Origin: Sediminibacterium soli
GTDB taxonomy: Bacteria > Bacteroidota > Bacteroidia > Chitinophagales > Chitinophagaceae
DNA length: 64,000 bases
Assembly: GCF_009939225.1 (NCBI RefSeq)
Contig: NZ_JAACJR010000003.1
Location: 496,001 to 560,000, forward strand
Direction of reading: 5' to 3'
The translations under genes were made by a program, and so were the position numbers. Numbering within the stretch: position 1 is the stretch's first letter; the number at the start of each line of letters is the position of its first letter. A model generated the notes under the pieces. That model worked only from the letters and a program-made list of their open reading frames with translations. It did not search any database and had not been told where the DNA came from. Positions 33,160 to 41,041 of this stretch are shown piece by piece.

Positions 33160-33458
33160 TGTTCACAGAACTGGATCCCATATTGCATTCACAGCTGCGC
33201 CTTGCGGTGATGAGCCTGCTGATCTCTGTGAAAGAGGCGGAGTTCACCTTTATCAAAGAAAAGACCAATGCAACCGCGGGCAACCTCAGCGTGCAGGTAC
33301 AAAAGCTCCGGGAAGCGGGTTATATAGAAGTGACCAAACAATTCAAAGACAACTATCCCCAGACCACCTGTAAGGTAACCCCCAAAGGCGTGGAAGCGTT
33401 TGAAAACTATGTCAGGGCACTGCAGCAGTACCTGCAGGTGGGCGGAAACGGTAAATAA
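33159..33458 (+). CDS. Winged-helix transcriptional regulator
   Basis: 99 residues of the HTH_34 / MarR-like small winged-helix family. It has an N-terminal helix (LDPILHSQLRLAVMSLLISVKEAEFTFIKEKT), a recognition region (TAGNLSVQVQKLREAGYIEV), a wing (KQFKDNYPQTTCKVTPKGVEAFENYV) and a helical tail. Its ATG overlaps the TGA of the membrane-protein gene. Such small regulators in the same operon as membrane proteins often repress their own operon; that is inference here. It ends 88 bases before the ABC ATPase gene. Confidence 0.85.
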   Translation: MFTELDPILHSQLRLAVMSLLISVKEAEFTFIKEKTNATAGNLSVQVQKLREAGYIEVTKQFKDNYPQTTCKVTPKGVEAFENYVRALQQYLQVGGNGK

Positions 33459-33534
33459 AAAGCGGCACAGCGGCTTTTAGCGTTTGTGTAACGATGTTTT
33501 TCAGACCCGCAGCCGGCAGCCCGATCCCAGGAGC

Positions 33535-33542
33535 TATCTTTG
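33535..33542 (+). promoter_or_regulatory. -7 element directly before the ABC ATPase start
   Basis: TATCTTTG matches TANNTTTG and ends four bases before GTG 33547. If real, the transcript would begin at or very near the start codon (leaderless). The -33 box is not evident. Confidence 0.45.
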
Positions 33543-33546
33543 CAGC

Positions 33547-34476
33547 GTGATCGTCAAAGTATCCCATCTCAGTAAACAATTCAACGAATTCAGGGCTGTC
33601 CGGGACCTTTCTTTTTCAGTGGAGGAAGGCGATGTATACGGGTTCCTCGGACAGAACGGCGCCGGTAAAAGCACCACGATCCGGATGCTGACCACATTGA
33701 TCACTCCCACAGACGGTGAGATTGAAATATTCGGCCTGAGCCTGGCTTCGCACCGCAATGAAATACTCCGGCAGGTGGGCAGTGTGATAGAGAAACCCGA
33801 TGTTTATAAATACCTTTCTGCTTACGAGAACCTTGCCCTGTTTGCCAGGCTGAGCGGTTCCGGAAGAACACGCGCATTGCTGATGGAACAGCTTGAGATG
33901 GTAGGACTGGCAGAAAGGGCAAACGATAAGGTAAAAACGTTTTCGCAGGGTATGAAACAGCGCCTGGGCATAGCGATCGCGCTGGTACACGATCCTCGCC
34001 TGATCATACTCGACGAACCAACCAACGGTCTCGATCCCCAGGGGATTGCCGATGTCCGTAACCTGATTTTACACCTCAGCCGCGAGCGGAAGAAAACAGT
34101 GATCGTTTCCTCGCACCTGCTGGGCGAGATAGAGCAGGTTGCCACACGTGTATTGATCATCGATAAGGGCAGCAAGGTTACGGAAGGAACGGCTTCGGCC
34201 CTGTTCGATCCCGCGCAAACCATCGTGGCATTGCAGACATTCGATAACGACTATGCCTGGCGGCAACTGCAGCTAAGCGTTTGGTCGGGCCATCTGCAGC
34301 AGCAGAGAGGTGATGCGATCCTGCTGAAAATGGACAGGAACGCCATCGCACAGTTCAACCGCGACCTGGTGGACCTGGATATCCAGTTATTGTCGTTACA
34401 GCCCCGTCATTCGCTCGAAGATTATTTTTTACAGGTAACATCCGGTAACCAGCATGTGGACACTTATACAAATTGA
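33547..34476 (+). CDS. ABC transporter ATP-binding protein (ABC-2 type)
   Basis: 309 residues. The ATPase domain starts at once after GTG 33547 (VIVKVSHLSKQFNEFRAV), so no later start is possible; the 21-codon upstream extension is not family-like. Motifs: Walker A GQNGAGKST, signature FSQGMKQRL, Walker B LIILDEPTNGLDP and H-loop VSSHLLGEIEQ. The C-terminal third (about 215-309) is the accessory domain seen in the ABC-2/DrrA-type ATPases. The permease start at 34454 overlaps its end by 23 bases. Substrate unknown. Confidence 0.92.
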   Translation: MIVKVSHLSKQFNEFRAVRDLSFSVEEGDVYGFLGQNGAGKSTTIRMLTTLITPTDGEIEIFGLSLASHRNEILRQVGSVIEKPDVYKYLSAYENLALFARLSGSGRTRALLMEQLEMVGLAERANDKVKTFSQGMKQRLGIAIALVHDPRLIILDEPTNGLDPQGIADVRNLILHLSRERKKTVIVSSHLLGEIEQVATRVLIIDKGSKVTEGTASALFDPAQTIVALQTFDNDYAWRQLQLSVWSGHLQQQRGDAILLKMDRNAIAQFNRDLVDLDIQLLSLQPRHSLEDYFLQVTSGNQHVDTYTN

Positions 34477-35332
34477 ACTGTTTAAAATATTCCGCAGGCC
34501 GCGCACCTATATTGCTTTTGCGGCCGTTGCGGCATTGATCGGCGTGATCCAGTTCGGTCTGAAACTGGATGGTGACGCGTATATCGCTTTTATGATGCGC
34601 GATATCAATTCTTCTATCTCTGTCGAGGGAAAAATACTCAACGGCTACCAGGTATGCTATATCGTACTCCAGGCCCTGCTGGTGCATGTGCCCCTGCTGA
34701 TCTCGCTGGTAGCGGCAGATATGGTATCGGGCGAAGCGAATATGGGTACGCTGCGGCTGATGCTGACCAGACCGGTTGGCCGCACTAAGTTCCTGCTGGC
34801 CAAGTTTATCGCGGCAACCGTTTACACGGTGCTGCTGCTGGTGTGGCTGGCGATACTGGCGCTGTTCCTGAACATGCTGATATTCGGCGTGGACGATCTT
34901 TTTCTGCTGAAATCGCAATACGTGGTGCTGCTGCGCAAGGATGATATCTTCTGGCGCTATATAGGCGCTTTCGGGTTTGCGGCACTGGCCATGACCACGG
35001 TGGCGGCGCTGGGCTTTTTGCTTTCGCTGTTTGCAGAGAATTCCATCGGTCCCATTATCGCTACCATGAGTGTGATCGTATTCCTGACCATACTCAGCAC
35101 ACTCAGCAGCATACCGCTGTTCAATACCATCAAGCCCTATCTTTTTACAACGCATATGATCAGCTGGAAAGAGTTTTTTGATATCAAAGTCAATGATGCC
35201 AACGAAGCCATTATCGGCAGTATCCAGAACCCGGGCCGCATCATCCGCTCCTCACTTATACTGCTGGCGCATATTGCCGGGTTCCTGGGAATCGGGATAT
35301 GGGTGTTCAGAAAAAAAGATATCCTGAGTTAG
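34454..35332 (+). CDS. ABC-2 type transporter permease
   Basis: 292 residues with six predicted membrane helices: about 19-36, 78-98, 130-150 and 175-195, plus two near the end. The N-terminal cytoplasmic helix is typical (MWTLIQIELFKIFRRPRTYI), and a first extracytoplasmic loop (KLDGDAYIAFMMRDINSSIS) and the motif GEANMGTLRLMLTRPVGRTKFLLAKF follow. The overlap with the ATPase gene shows the two make one transporter. The LolA-like gene begins 15 bases later, which hints at a lipid or lipoprotein-related cargo, but that is weak. Confidence 0.9.
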   Translation: MWTLIQIELFKIFRRPRTYIAFAAVAALIGVIQFGLKLDGDAYIAFMMRDINSSISVEGKILNGYQVCYIVLQALLVHVPLLISLVAADMVSGEANMGTLRLMLTRPVGRTKFLLAKFIAATVYTVLLLVWLAILALFLNMLIFGVDDLFLLKSQYVVLLRKDDIFWRYIGAFGFAALAMTTVAALGFLLSLFAENSIGPIIATMSVIVFLTILSTLSSIPLFNTIKPYLFTTHMISWKEFFDIKVNDANEAIIGSIQNPGRIIRSSLILLAHIAGFLGIGIWVFRKKDILS

Positions 35333-35346
35333 ACAAAAATCAGCGT

Positions 35347-36033
35347 ATGAAACAAAGCATTGTTTTTTTACTGGTGGCACTGCTTGGCGGCAACCTGTAC
35401 AGCCAGGATATGACGCCGCTTGTGCGGAAACTCAAAGCCAAACTGGACCAGGTCAACGATTACGAGGCCGAGGGAAAGATGAAAACCGATGTGGCCTTCA
35501 TCAAAGCGCCGATTGGCAGGGTGAAAGTGTTTTACAAGAAACCCAATAAATTCCGCCTGAAAAAAGACGGCGGTATCTCGCTGCTGCCAAAGGGCGGGGT
35601 TTCGGTGAATATGAACTCTATATTCACGATCTCTGATTTTGCCGCGATCGATGCCGGCGAAGCCCTGGTGAATGGCACCCATACCAGGATCGTAAAAATA
35701 TTGCCCAGCGATGAGAACAGCGATATCGTGCTTACCACCATGTACATTGACGAAGCCAGTCTGCTGGTGCGAAAATCCACAGTTACCACCAGGGAAAACG
35801 GCACCTATACCATTGAAATGAACTATGGAAAATTTGCGCAATACGGTCTGCCGGACAAAGTGATCTTCAGCTTCAATACCAAAAATTATTCGCTTCCCAA
35901 GGGCATCACGCTTGAGTTCGACGACGACAAACCGGCGGAAACTGAAAAACTGAAAAACCGCAAAGGCAGGGTAGAGATCACTTATTCAAACTATACCATC
36001 AACAAGGGCATCGGCGACGAGGTGTTCAGGTAG
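35347..36033 (+). CDS. LolA-like outer-membrane lipoprotein-carrier family protein
   Basis: 228 residues; start ATG 35347 puts the signal peptide (MKQSIVFLLVALLGGNLYSQ) at the N-terminus. The mature part has the half-barrel pattern of the LolA/LolB superfamily: DYEAEGKMKTDVAFIKAPIGRVKVFYKKPNKFRLKK (landmarks DYEAEGKM and RVKVFYKKPNKFR) and repeated beta strands to the end (VEITYSNYTINKGIGDEVF). It is periplasmic. It follows the ABC-2 transporter closely and may work with it; the cargo is unknown. Confidence 0.75.
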   Translation: MKQSIVFLLVALLGGNLYSQDMTPLVRKLKAKLDQVNDYEAEGKMKTDVAFIKAPIGRVKVFYKKPNKFRLKKDGGISLLPKGGVSVNMNSIFTISDFAAIDAGEALVNGTHTRIVKILPSDENSDIVLTTMYIDEASLLVRKSTVTTRENGTYTIEMNYGKFAQYGLPDKVIFSFNTKNYSLPKGITLEFDDDKPAETEKLKNRKGRVEITYSNYTINKGIGDEVFR

Positions 36034-36045
36034 GGGAAAATAAAA

Positions 36046-36100
36046 GGTGAAAACAGAACAGAACAGTTCATGCTCAATCCGTTTTCACCCTCGCTTTTTT
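36046..36100. terminator. Possible bidirectional terminator (LolA-like / pdxA)
   Basis: GGTGAAAAC (36046-36054) pairs perfectly with GTTTTCACC (36081-36089) across a 26-base loop, followed by CTCGCTTTTTT. It lies between two convergent genes. The long loop lowers confidence. Confidence 0.5.
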
Positions 36101-36113
36101 AGTAAGTATTATT

Positions 36114-37208
36114 TTATCCCTCCGCTTCCTCAATCCTTTCGTCTACGGCATTGGCGATCATGCGGGCGCTCATTTTCTTGAGGGGATTCTGGCGCATTTC
36201 GGCATAACCAAAACGCTTGCGGATGATCTCGATGCACTCGAATGTGGCGGAAAGGAACGAGCTGTGATCAGCCCTGCCTTTGCCCGCGATATCGAATGCA
36301 GTGCCATGATCGGGGCTGGTGCGGATCACAGGAAGTCCTGCTGAATAATTTACGCCTTCACCGATCGCCAGCGATTTAAAGGGTATCAGGCCCTGGTCGT
36401 GGTACATGGCCAGCACGGCATCGAATCTTTCAAAATGGCCATGCGCAAAAAATGCATCGGCGCTGTACGGGCCGAATACCATCATCGAATGCTTGGCATC
36501 CTTGATGGCGGGTTTGATGATGGTTTCTTCTTCGTTGCCGATCAGACCTTCGTCGCCCGCATGCGGGTTCAACCCCAGCACGGCAATACGCGGCTTATCG
36601 ATGCCGAAATCTTTTTGCAGCGAACTGTGTATCACTTTCAGCTTGCTGGTGATGTTTTCCCGGGTAATGTATTTGGTAACATCCTGCAGGGGCACATGTT
36701 CCGTAACAACCCCCACGCGCAGGTTTTCTGCAACCATCAGCATCACTACTTCGGGAACATTGAAATAGGCCTTGAAATAAGGCGTATGTCCGCTGTACTG
36801 GAAATCGGCAGACTGGATATTCTTTTTATGGATAGGTGCCGTTACCAGTCCCTGTATCTGTCCTTCTTTTAAGGCCAGCGTAGCCTGCTGCAGGGAGATC
36901 AGGGCATATTTGCCGCCGGCTTCAGTAAGCTGCCCCGGCGTGATCGCCACTTCCTCTTCCCAGCAGTTTACCACATTCACCTGTTTGGGGTTGAGGCGGG
37001 TAAGATCCTTGGTGTTGTTATAATTGAAATTTGCATCGGGCAGGCTTTTGCGGTAAAAGTTCAGGCATTTGTTGTTGGCAAATACAACAGGTATGCAAAC
37101 ATCCAGCAAACGGTGGTCGGTCAGCGTTTTTAATATCAGTTCCAGGCCGATGCCGTTCAGATCGCCGGAGGTAAACCCGATAACCGGTTTGCCATGCTCA
37201 TTGCTCAT
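36114..37208 (-). CDS. pdxA: 4-hydroxythreonine-4-phosphate dehydrogenase
   Basis: An NAD-dependent dehydrogenase of vitamin B6 synthesis that oxidises 4-phosphohydroxy-L-threonine. The 364 residues have the family landmarks IGFTSGDLNGIGLELILK, the metal-ligand His in QYSGHTPYFKAYF, LGLNPHAGDEGLIGNEE and MYHDQGLIPFKSLAIGEGVNYSAGLPVIRTSPDHGTAFD (landmarks HDQGLIPFK and TSPDHGTAFD). No other B6 gene is adjacent. It diverges from rsmA across 144 bases that contain a repeat. Confidence 0.95.
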   Translation of the reverse strand: MSNEHGKPVIGFTSGDLNGIGLELILKTLTDHRLLDVCIPVVFANNKCLNFYRKSLPDANFNYNNTKDLTRLNPKQVNVVNCWEEEVAITPGQLTEAGGKYALISLQQATLALKEGQIQGLVTAPIHKKNIQSADFQYSGHTPYFKAYFNVPEVVMLMVAENLRVGVVTEHVPLQDVTKYITRENITSKLKVIHSSLQKDFGIDKPRIAVLGLNPHAGDEGLIGNEEETIIKPAIKDAKHSMMVFGPYSADAFFAHGHFERFDAVLAMYHDQGLIPFKSLAIGEGVNYSAGLPVIRTSPDHGTAFDIAGKGRADHSSFLSATFECIEIIRKRFGYAEMRQNPLKKMSARMIANAVDERIEEAEG

Positions 37209-37289
37209 GATAACGATTTAGCTGTAAAAATACGGAAATAGTAGTTAGCCGGTGAGCCATTACCGTTGGGAGGATAAGTCCGATAGTGG

Positions 37290-37337
37290 TACATGGCCTA
37301 TCGACCCATGGACTATGGGTCTTAGCCATCGACTAAT
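37290..37337. repeat. CATGGACTATSGAC-type repeat (family E)
   Basis: Degenerate units CATGGCCTATCGAC, CATGGACTATGGGT and GCCATCGACTA lie between pdxA and rsmA. Within them GACCCAT and ATGGGTC form a perfect 7-bp stem with a 5-base loop. The pattern is another short-period family like A-D. Confidence 0.5.
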
Positions 37338-37340
37338 CCT

Positions 37341-37348
37341 TACTTTTG
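37341..37348 (+). promoter_or_regulatory. -7 element directly before rsmA
   Basis: TACTTTTG matches TANNTTTG and ends four bases before the rsmA ATG (37353), the same layout as at the ABC ATPase gene. The -33 box is poor. Confidence 0.45.
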
Positions 37349-37352
37349 CAGA

Positions 37353-38108
37353 ATGCAGTACACGCTGAAGAAATCACTGGGGCAGCATTTTCTGAAAGAT
37401 GAGGCAATCTGCCGTAACATCGTGGCCGCATTGCAGGAAGACCCGTTCACCCAACTGCTCGAAGTGGGGCCTGGCGGCGGCGCGCTTACCAAGTACCTGC
37501 TGCAGCTGGATGGCGTGGATTTCAAAGCCGTGGAACTTGATGAGGAAAAAGTGACCTATCTGCAGCATACCTACCCCGCCATAAAGGGAAAGATCATTCA
37601 CCGGAGTATACTGGATATGAATGCGCCGTTTGAAGGGCTGTTTACCCTGGTAGGTAATTTTCCCTACAACATTTCTTCGCAGATTTTGTTTAAGGTGCTG
37701 GACTGGAAGCAGCAGGTGCCTGTGATGGTGGGTATGTTTCAGAAAGAAGTGGCGCAGCGCGTGGTATCGCAGCCGGGCAACAAAGTGTACGGCATACTAA
37801 GCGTATTGGTGCAGGCATTCTACGACGTGGAATACCTGTTTGATGTGGCACCCGCAAGTTTTGACCCGCCGCCCAAGGTAGTGAGCGGCGTGATCAGGCT
37901 GAAAAGAAAAGACAATCCCGTCACCGTCAAATCCGAGAGGGCTTTTTTTACGTTGGTAAAGGCAGCTTTTAACCAAAGACGAAAAATGCTGCGTAACCCG
38001 TTGAAAGGTTTCTTCGAAGAATCCATTTTGCAGGACGAATTATTTACCAAAAGGGCAGAACAGTTAACCATAGAGCAGTTTGCCCGGCTTACCTTTCAAA
38101 TGAAATGA
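37353..38108 (+). CDS. rsmA: 16S rRNA adenine-1518/1519 dimethyltransferase (KsgA)
   Basis: Dimethylates two adjacent adenines of 16S rRNA helix 45 with SAM. The 251 residues show [11 protein letters not shown] at the N-terminus, the SAM loop [14 protein letters not shown], the acidic residue of [12 protein letters not shown] and the catalytic NFPY motif ([15 protein letters not shown]). The C-terminal helical domain ends [17 protein letters not shown]. The hydroxyacid dehydrogenase gene starts five bases after its stop, so they are likely co-transcribed. Confidence 0.96.
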   Translation: MQYTLKKSLGQHFLKDEAICRNIVAALQEDPFTQLLEVGPGGGALTKYLLQLDGVDFKAVELDEEKVTYLQHTYPAIKGKIIHRSILDMNAPFEGLFTLVGNFPYNISSQILFKVLDWKQQVPVMVGMFQKEVAQRVVSQPGNKVYGILSVLVQAFYDVEYLFDVAPASFDPPPKVVSGVIRLKRKDNPVTVKSERAFFTLVKAAFNQRRKMLRNPLKGFFEESILQDELFTKRAEQLTIEQFARLTFQMK

Positions 38109-38112
38109 TGCC

Positions 38113-39039
38113 GTGAAACCCAAAGTGATCATAACATCCAAAGTACATCCTCTTCTCCTGCAGACACTCGACGAAAAAGGATATGAAGTGCTGCATATGC
38201 CCAGCATCGGCTATGACCAGTTGTCTGCGCTGATCGGTGATGTCACCGGGTTGTTTGTGACAACACGGTTACCGATCGACAGGGCCATACTGGTGAGGGC
38301 CGGAAAACTGCAGTGGATCGGCCGCCTTGGCAGCGGCATGGAACTGATCGATGTTGCCTATGCAGAATCGAAGGGAATACGTTGCGTGAGCAGTCCCGAA
38401 GGCAACCGCAACGCTGTTGCGGAACATGAGCTGGCACTGCTGTTAAACCTTATGAACAGGATCAGCAGCAGCCAGCAGGAAGTGCGGAACGGACAATGGA
38501 TACGGGATGCCAACCGCGGCATCGAACTTACGGGTAAAACAGTGGGCATTATCGGCTTTGGTAACACCGGCAGCTCGTTTGCCAAGCTGCTGGCGTCTTT
38601 CGAGGTAACCGTTCTGGCAAACGATATTGAAAAATCCGGTTTTGCAAACGGGTATATACGTGAAGCCGCGGTTGACCAGATTGCGCGCTATGCCGATGTT
38701 ATCAGTCTGCATCTGCCGCTTACCGCCGATACCCGGCATTTTGCCAATGACGCTTTTTTCCGGTCGCTGCAAAAGCAACCGTTTTTCCTCAATACCTCAC
38801 GCGGCAAAATAACAGATACCAAAGCGCTGATACGCGCCCTGGAAAACGGAAAGATCAGGGCTGCCGGTATCGATGTGCTGGAGAACGAAAAACTGGACAG
38901 CTATACACCCGCGGAGCAACATGAGCTCGACTGGTTGTTGGCCCAACCCAATGTGATCGTAACGCCCCATATAGCGGGCTACAGTGAAGAGGCGTTTTAC
39001 AAAATGTCGAAAGTGCTGGTAGAGAAATTGAAACTGTAA
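38113..39039 (+). CDS. D-isomer 2-hydroxyacid dehydrogenase
   Basis: 308 residues of the NAD-dependent 2-hydroxyacid dehydrogenase family. The start is GTG 38113 ([12 protein letters not shown]), the only start compatible with the family N-terminus. The Rossmann motif is [19 protein letters not shown]. The catalytic set is the Arg of NTSRGKI, the Glu of [10 protein letters not shown] and the His of [12 protein letters not shown]. It could act on phosphoglycerate, glycerate or another 2-keto acid. There is no C-terminal ACT domain, so it is not a long-form SerA. It is coupled to rsmA. Confidence 0.88.
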   Translation: MKPKVIITSKVHPLLLQTLDEKGYEVLHMPSIGYDQLSALIGDVTGLFVTTRLPIDRAILVRAGKLQWIGRLGSGMELIDVAYAESKGIRCVSSPEGNRNAVAEHELALLLNLMNRISSSQQEVRNGQWIRDANRGIELTGKTVGIIGFGNTGSSFAKLLASFEVTVLANDIEKSGFANGYIREAAVDQIARYADVISLHLPLTADTRHFANDAFFRSLQKQPFFLNTSRGKITDTKALIRALENGKIRAAGIDVLENEKLDSYTPAEQHELDWLLAQPNVIVTPHIAGYSEEAFYKMSKVLVEKLKL

Positions 39040-39212
39040 GAGGTTTCTGAAGCAATTGGTTAATGGCCCCTAAAAATATATAGTTAGCTGATTGATAATT
39101 AGTTATACAACTATCTGGCGAAATTTTTTTATGCCGAATTAGCACGACAGCGATGCCCCCGATGGCAAAACTAAATAGGGGGCAAATATTTCCGAATGAT
39201 CGTAAGTTTTCT

Positions 39213-39220
39213 TATTTTTG
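39213..39220 (+). promoter_or_regulatory. Candidate greA promoter (-7 element)
   Basis: TATTTTTG matches TANNTTTG; a TTTC lies exactly 20 bases upstream (39189-39192), one base off the -33 consensus. Transcription would begin near 39225, directly before the terminator-like hairpin in the leader. Confidence 0.55.
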
Positions 39221-39228
39221 GAATCATG

Positions 39229-39264
39229 CAACGCTGCAATCACATGCGGCGTTGTATTTTTTTT
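39229..39264 (+). terminator. Intrinsic-terminator hairpin in the greA leader
   Basis: A ten-pair stem CAACGCTGCA / TGCGGCGTTG (one G-U pair) with a 6-base loop, followed by TA and eight T bases. It lies between the greA promoter box and the greA ATG (39287) and has no gene of its own upstream to end. It therefore looks like an attenuator, or a source of a short leader RNA of about 40 bases. Confidence 0.75.
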
Positions 39265-39286
39265 GACTCTACTAAAAGGAAAGATC

Positions 39287-39763
39287 ATGAGCGAGGCTAC
39301 AATGTATGTTACAAAGGAGACATTTGAAAAGATGCGCGAAGAACTCCAGCGCATGAAAGGTGTGGACCGTCCCGCTGCTTCCAAAGCCATTGCGGAAGCG
39401 CGTGAGAAAGGCGACCTGAAGGAAAACGCGGAATACGATGCGGCCAAAGAGGCGCAGGGCATGCTGGAAGCCAAGATCAAACAGCTGGAAGGAGCCATTG
39501 CGAATGCCAAGATCGTTGACACCAGCGCTATCGATACAAGTAAAGTAACCATTCTTACAAAGGTTACCATTACCAATGTGGCCACCAAGAAAACGGTTAC
39601 CTACCAGATCGTTGGCGAAAAAGAAGCCGATCTGAAACTGAATAAGATATCGGCCGGTTCTCCTATCGGCAAAGGCCTGATGGGTAAAGCCAAGGGCGAG
39701 GTGGCCGAAGTGCAGGCGCCGAACGGTATCCTGAAATTCAGGATAGAGGATATTACGGTATAA
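39287..39763 (+). CDS. greA: Transcription elongation factor GreA
   Basis: Rescues backtracked RNA polymerase by promoting transcript cleavage through the secondary channel. Start ATG 39287 (MSEATMYVTKETFEKM) gives 158 residues, the usual size. The frame is open further upstream, but that part spans the leader hairpin. The N-terminal coiled coil carries the acidic tip EKGDLKENAEYDAAKE. The C-terminal FKBP-like domain has VTYQIVGEKEADLKLNKISAGSPIGKGLMGKAKGE (landmarks IVGEKEAD and SPIGKGLMGK). An intrinsic-terminator hairpin lies in its leader. HIT follows after 27 bases. Confidence 0.96.
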   Translation: MSEATMYVTKETFEKMREELQRMKGVDRPAASKAIAEAREKGDLKENAEYDAAKEAQGMLEAKIKQLEGAIANAKIVDTSAIDTSKVTILTKVTITNVATKKTVTYQIVGEKEADLKLNKISAGSPIGKGLMGKAKGEVAEVQAPNGILKFRIEDITV

Positions 39764-39790
39764 TTACCCGGCACCGATAAACGTTCACCC

Positions 39791-40195
39791 ATGAGCATAT
39801 TTTCAAGGATCATAGCGGGGGAGATACCTTCTTTCAGGATAGCAGAGAACGATAAATTCTTTGCTTTCCTGGATATTTTTCCCCTGGTGAAAGGACATGT
39901 GCTGGTGGTACCCAAACCCGAAATTGATAAACTCTTTGACCTGCCCGATGATTATTTATCGGAGCTGCTGCTTTTTGCCCGGCCCATAGCACAGGCCATC
40001 GAGAAAAGTTTTGACTGCGACCGCTGCGGCATATCCGTGGTGGGTCTTGAAGTGCCGCATGCCCATCTTCACCTGATACCCATCAACAGCGCCGATGACC
40101 TCAACTTTACCCGCGGCAAACTGCAGCTCTCACACGAAGAGTTGAAAGAAGTGCAGGAGGTGATATTGAACGCTATGGGTAATTTGACAATTTGA
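39791..40195 (+). CDS. HIT family nucleotide hydrolase
   Basis: 134 residues of the histidine-triad superfamily (Hint-like nucleoside phosphoramidase or Ap4A-type hydrolase). The active site is H90-A-H92-L-H94-L. Family landmarks are FSRIIAGEIPSFRIAEN, FLDIFPLVKGHVLVVPK and the two Cys in DCDRCG (C76, C79). The last residues NLTI and the stop are already spelled by the family C repeat that follows, so the repeat has set the C-terminus. It probably shares a transcript with greA. Confidence 0.92.
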   Translation: MSIFSRIIAGEIPSFRIAENDKFFAFLDIFPLVKGHVLVVPKPEIDKLFDLPDDYLSELLLFARPIAQAIEKSFDCDRCGISVVGLEVPHAHLHLIPINSADDLNFTRGKLQLSHEELKEVQEVILNAMGNLTI

Positions 40196-40300
40196 TGATT
40201 TGAAAATTTGAAAATGAATTGTTTCATGGTTACATTGTTTTAAAACAATAAACTAACCCGCTTCCATTTTCAAATTTTCAAATCATCAAATTTTCAAATA
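40185..40300. repeat. Family C two-armed repeat with a 27-bp perfect inverted repeat
   Basis: Positions 40190-40216 and 40265-40291 are perfect 27-base reverse complements built of the unit ATTTGAAA. The 48-base interior contains the 16-base perfect palindrome ATTGTTTTAAAACAAT (40234-40249). It lies between convergent genes (HIT and ruvC) and could act as a terminator for both. Its left arm also encodes the end of the HIT gene. Confidence 0.85.
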
Positions 40301-40320
40301 AAAACCACCTCATCCTCAGA

Positions 40321-40881
40321 TCACTTCGTCCTCACCCTTCCCGGGTTCTTTGCAATAAAATCTTCCCATCCTTTGGCTGATTTGCCGGTTTTTACCAGCG
40401 GCGAAGAGGTTTGGTAATGATGGCAGAGCGCCACTGCCAGTGCATCGGTGGCATCGAAGTACCGGGGTTTTTCTTCGATCGACAGAATACGCTGCAGCAT
40501 TTTCCAGACCTGGTCCTTATCAGCATTGCCATTGCCCGTGATAGACTGTTTTACTTTTTTAGGGGAGTATTCGGTCACCGTCATCCTGGCCTGCATGGCC
40601 GCAGCAATGGCCACTCCCTGGGCCCTGCCCAGTTTGAGCATGCTCTGCACATTCTTCCCGAAAAAAGGCGCCTCGATTGCAAAGGTTGAGGGACGGTACA
40701 GTTTGATCAGCTCGCATACCTTGGAATGGATCAGGTCAAGCCTGGCGTAGATGTCTTTCTCCTTTGTCAGTTTCAACACATCCATCAATAACACCTGCGG
40801 CTGCTGTTTCTCTATGCGCAGCAAGGCAAAACCCATCAGCTGTGTGCCCGGGTCGATCCCCAGTATGATCTCTCCTTTCAT
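40321..40881 (-). CDS. ruvC: Crossover junction endodeoxyribonuclease RuvC
   Basis: Resolves Holliday junctions together with RuvAB. Start ATG 40881 (MKGEIILGIDPGTQ) gives 186 residues; an upstream in-frame start would add 20 unrelated residues. Catalytic acids: D10 in GIDPGT, the Glu of FAIEAPFFGKN (about 70) and two Asp in YFDATDALAVALCHH (about 140). A basic tail follows (TGKSAKGWEDFIAKNPGRVRTK). ruvB is elsewhere in this window (58061) and ruvA is not seen, so the ruv genes are dispersed. Confidence 0.95.
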   Translation of the reverse strand: MKGEIILGIDPGTQLMGFALLRIEKQQPQVLLMDVLKLTKEKDIYARLDLIHSKVCELIKLYRPSTFAIEAPFFGKNVQSMLKLGRAQGVAIAAAMQARMTVTEYSPKKVKQSITGNGNADKDQVWKMLQRILSIEEKPRYFDATDALAVALCHHYQTSSPLVKTGKSAKGWEDFIAKNPGRVRTK

Positions 40882-41041
40882 TCGGCAGTGAAAATACGCC
40901 CTCTTATGGATTTGACGGCGGGAAGTTAGCGGGTTGCGCAACGGTACTGGAACGATTTTTTTACCCGTCTGGCTTTGTTATAAGCCTATGCAGTACTTTT
41001 CTATTTCGGCGCGAACACCGTTCTTTGTATCGGCCAAATCC

